DNA of 64,000 nt, taken from contig CAICTM010000190.1 of NCBI GenBank assembly GCA_903772945.1, forward strand, positions 31,008-95,007, written 5' to 3'. Under the pieces are notes generated by a model. It worked only from the letters and a program-made list of their open reading frames with translations. It made no database searches and was not told the DNA's origin. The stretch comes from Seminavis robusta. Lineage: Eukaryota > Bacillariophyta > Bacillariophyceae > Naviculales > Naviculaceae. Of the stretch, positions 62,400 to 64,000 are shown in pieces. Positions within the stretch are counted from its first letter, which is position 1, and every line of letters begins with the position of its first letter. The position numbers were made by a program, and so were the translations under genes.

Positions 62400-63570
62400 C
62401 AAAAAATTGTCTCCAAGACGGCCGCCGCCCGCGACCGGACTTTCGGACGATTGGTGTGACTTCTGCGCAGGCCTCGGCGTCAACCCATCCCTCTGTGATA
62501 TCCCTGACCAAGAGGTCCAAGCCTGCTACCTCCACGTCTTCGGAAACCATTACCGCGAGTCTAACAATGTCCGAGCTGACTCAGTGGACAAGGCCCTTCT
62601 TGCCGTCGGGAAGGGGATCACCGACCTGGGTCACCCGGATCCCCGCAGCTCAAAGCTGGATCCGACCACAACCACCAATACTCGCTGCTTTCCTCAAAGG
62701 ACTCAGGGATGAAGATGGACCCCCTGACCGCGCCTACCCAGTCACCCTCTCCATCCTCCGAGCTATGCACGATGCCCTGGACAACGACGACGCCACCTTG
62801 GGAACCCTCAACCGCCACGTCCGCGACCTCTGCATCCTGGCCTTCTTCTGGCTTCTATGCCCTGCAGAGTACCTGGATCACCGGGAACCTTGAATCCCGA
62901 AGCCAAGCCTTTTGCCTCTGTGATGTCTCCTTCACTGTCCGCGGCGCCTCCAAGTCCGCGGAGACACCATCTCTTTGAATGACGTGAAAAACCACGCTTG
63001 CCTCACCGATGCCACGTTTACGTTCACTGACCAAAAGAATGCTGTCCGCGGGAGTCCGTGGGCCACCGCCCGACCTCTGATCCGTGGCTTTGCCCGGTGA
63101 AGCTCCCTCGCGCGTGTGGTCTACCACCTCCGTACCAACGGCGCCGACGCCTACTCCCCTCTTCAACCACTTCATGCGCCCGCAACCGGTGGTATCCTGT
63201 GAAACCCCAAGTTCATCACCAATGCCCTCCGCCACACTGCGGCCCTCATCTCCCACGACACCGGCATCAACCCTGACAAGGTCTCTGCCCGCTCCCCCGT
63301 CCTGGTGGTGCCACAGCCCTTCTCTGCGCCATGTGACTAGGATGCCATCCGCCTTCTCGGCGCTGGAAGTCCGACGCCATGCTCCGCTACCTGCGCATCC
63401 AAGCCGCTGCTGCCACCCACCACTACTCCCAACAGATGTTGGACCATGGGCGTACAACTTCCCGGGAGGCACCTTCGATCGCCACCTCCTCCCGGCGCAA
63501 GCCCCCAACACTTCAACGAGATTCTTCTCCACGAAGAACTCTACGAGACTACCTACCCCTAGTCCTCGGC
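62400..63570 (+). pseudogene. Tyrosine recombinase remnant
   Basis: Frame-shifted pieces read GLSDDWCDFCAGLGVNPS, then AFLKGLRDEDGPPDRAYP and TLNRHVRDLCILAFFWLLCPAEY. The C-terminal catalytic part reads ALRHTAALISHDTGINP and SARS-PRPGGATALLCA, then, after a stop at about 63335, RWKSDAMLRYLRIQA. The Arg of the RPGGATA segment and the RW...Y near the end fit the DIRS-type tyrosine recombinase active site. At least four frame changes or stops make it non-functional. Confidence 0.75.
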
Positions 63571-63611
63571 CCCCTGTCCTCGCCTACACCTGGACAGGGG
63601 GTAACTTCCCC

Positions 63612-63854
63612 CACCCCGCTACGCTCCCTCCCTGTTCTGCCTTTGGCTTTTGGTTGCACGACTCAAGGCTGTCCCGTGGAACATCACATTCCGGGACTCC
63701 CTTTTGCCGTGGGGATCCATCCGGGACTCCCCAGTCCGAATGGTACCCCGGGACTGGAGACGGTCGGCTCAGTAAATGGCCAAGTCTCTCCACTCACCTA
63801 ATCCTCTACTAGTCGTGTTTAGCTGCTCTGGGCGAGCGCAGCTTGTCTGCGCTC
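63612..63854 (-). repeat. Right inverted arm of DIRS-like element
   Basis: Inverse complement of the left arm at 60318-60540. Small indels distinguish the copies: for example the left arm carries an extra c in the cagtcccc run near 60420, and the right arm has tttagc where the left corresponds to tctagc. Confidence 0.88.
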
Positions 63855-64000
63855 GGTGTTGAGCAACAACACGCCTGGGGAACCCCCCCCGTCCGAGTTT
63901 CCACGCCCCGCAGCGTGGAAACTTGAACCCTGATGGGTTTCGCAACTATGACCCAATCATGGTTGCCGAGGACCTCTCACAAATTGCAAAATTAATTCCC
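63855..64000 (+). other. Possible partial coding sequence running off the window
   Basis: One plus-strand frame from about 63893 stays open to the end and reads NPDGFRNYDPIMVAEDL and then SQIAKLIP. This looks protein-like, but it is short and no family is recognised. It could belong to the interrupted host sequence or to another element. Confidence 0.25.

Larger units (their letters stand above)
60318..63854 (+). mobile_element. Decayed DIRS-like tyrosine-recombinase retroelement
   Basis: About 3.5 kb bounded by inverted arms at 60318-60540 and 63612-63854. The outer end of each arm starts with the small hairpin GAGCGCAG-ACAAG-CTGCGCTC (60318-60338, repeated in inverse at 63834-63854). Inside, on the plus strand and in shifting frames, are RNase H remnants (61870-62343) and a tyrosine-recombinase remnant (62400-63570). 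Reverse transcriptase is not seen. Such a pair of enzymes with inverted arms points to the DIRS group. Frameshifts and stops make it non-autonomous. It sits in the 5' part of the GPCR gene. Confidence 0.7.

Noticed and set aside
1-64000. tRNA, rRNA, snRNA and CRISPR
   Set aside because: I looked for T-loop motifs, conserved rRNA and snRNA stretches and spaced direct repeats. None held up by eye; a covariance-model scan would be decisive.

Overview
This window is nuclear DNA from a photosynthetic eukaryote with secondary plastids, most likely a diatom (probably pennate). The genes sit on both strands without operons. Many are interrupted by short GT-AG introns of about 86 to 193 nt. One protein carries a signal peptide followed by a Phe-type plastid-targeting motif (VQS-F). 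The protein set (helicase-associated domain, class C GPCR with a periplasmic-binding-type domain, myosin, acetate-type channel, tyrosine-recombinase retroelement) suits a stramenopile alga. No database was searched, so the species is not assigned. I saw no rRNA, tRNA or CRISPR.

Layout. 1-8.5 kb: repeat-rich left end, a putative plastid protein with one helicase-associated domain, a small ubiquitin-like protein, an aldo/keto reductase and a two-RRM glycine-rich RNA-binding protein. 9.6-17.8 kb: a coiled-coil protein, a four-helix membrane protein, a large acidic/proline-rich protein with KPDW repeats, and a BTB protein. 19-21.3 kb: a two-domain type II glycosyltransferase. A 5'-truncated, still open duplicate of it lies at 38.8-40.3 kb in the same orientation. 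22.9-30.2 kb: a probable mobile or transposon-derived neighbourhood with a 2OG-Fe(II) dioxygenase-like gene, two divergent orphan genes and a 1274-residue RNase H-fold transposase-like protein. 30.8-38.3 kb: mitochondrial-type Hsp10, a four-exon serine/arginine-rich protein and a methyltransferase. 42.7-50.4 kb: a myosin, divergent from VPS29, and a two-DEP membrane protein. 51.7-57.7 kb: a class 3 lipase, a MOSC (mARC-like) protein and a GPR1/FUN34/YaaH acetate-transporter-type protein. 58.1-63.9 kb: a class C GPCR whose 5' end is cut by a decayed DIRS-like element. That element has inverted arms and remnants of RNase H and tyrosine recombinase.

Most genes are independent housekeeping, trafficking, signalling or metabolic functions. 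The features that stand out are the mobile-element biology: the dioxygenase/transposase neighbourhood, the DIRS-like element inside the receptor gene, the truncated glycosyltransferase copy, and several dispersed non-coding repeats shared between neighbouring intergenic regions.

Spliced models were built by hand from GT-AG sites that keep frame and family continuity. Coordinates of such genes are whole spans, with exons given in the evidence.
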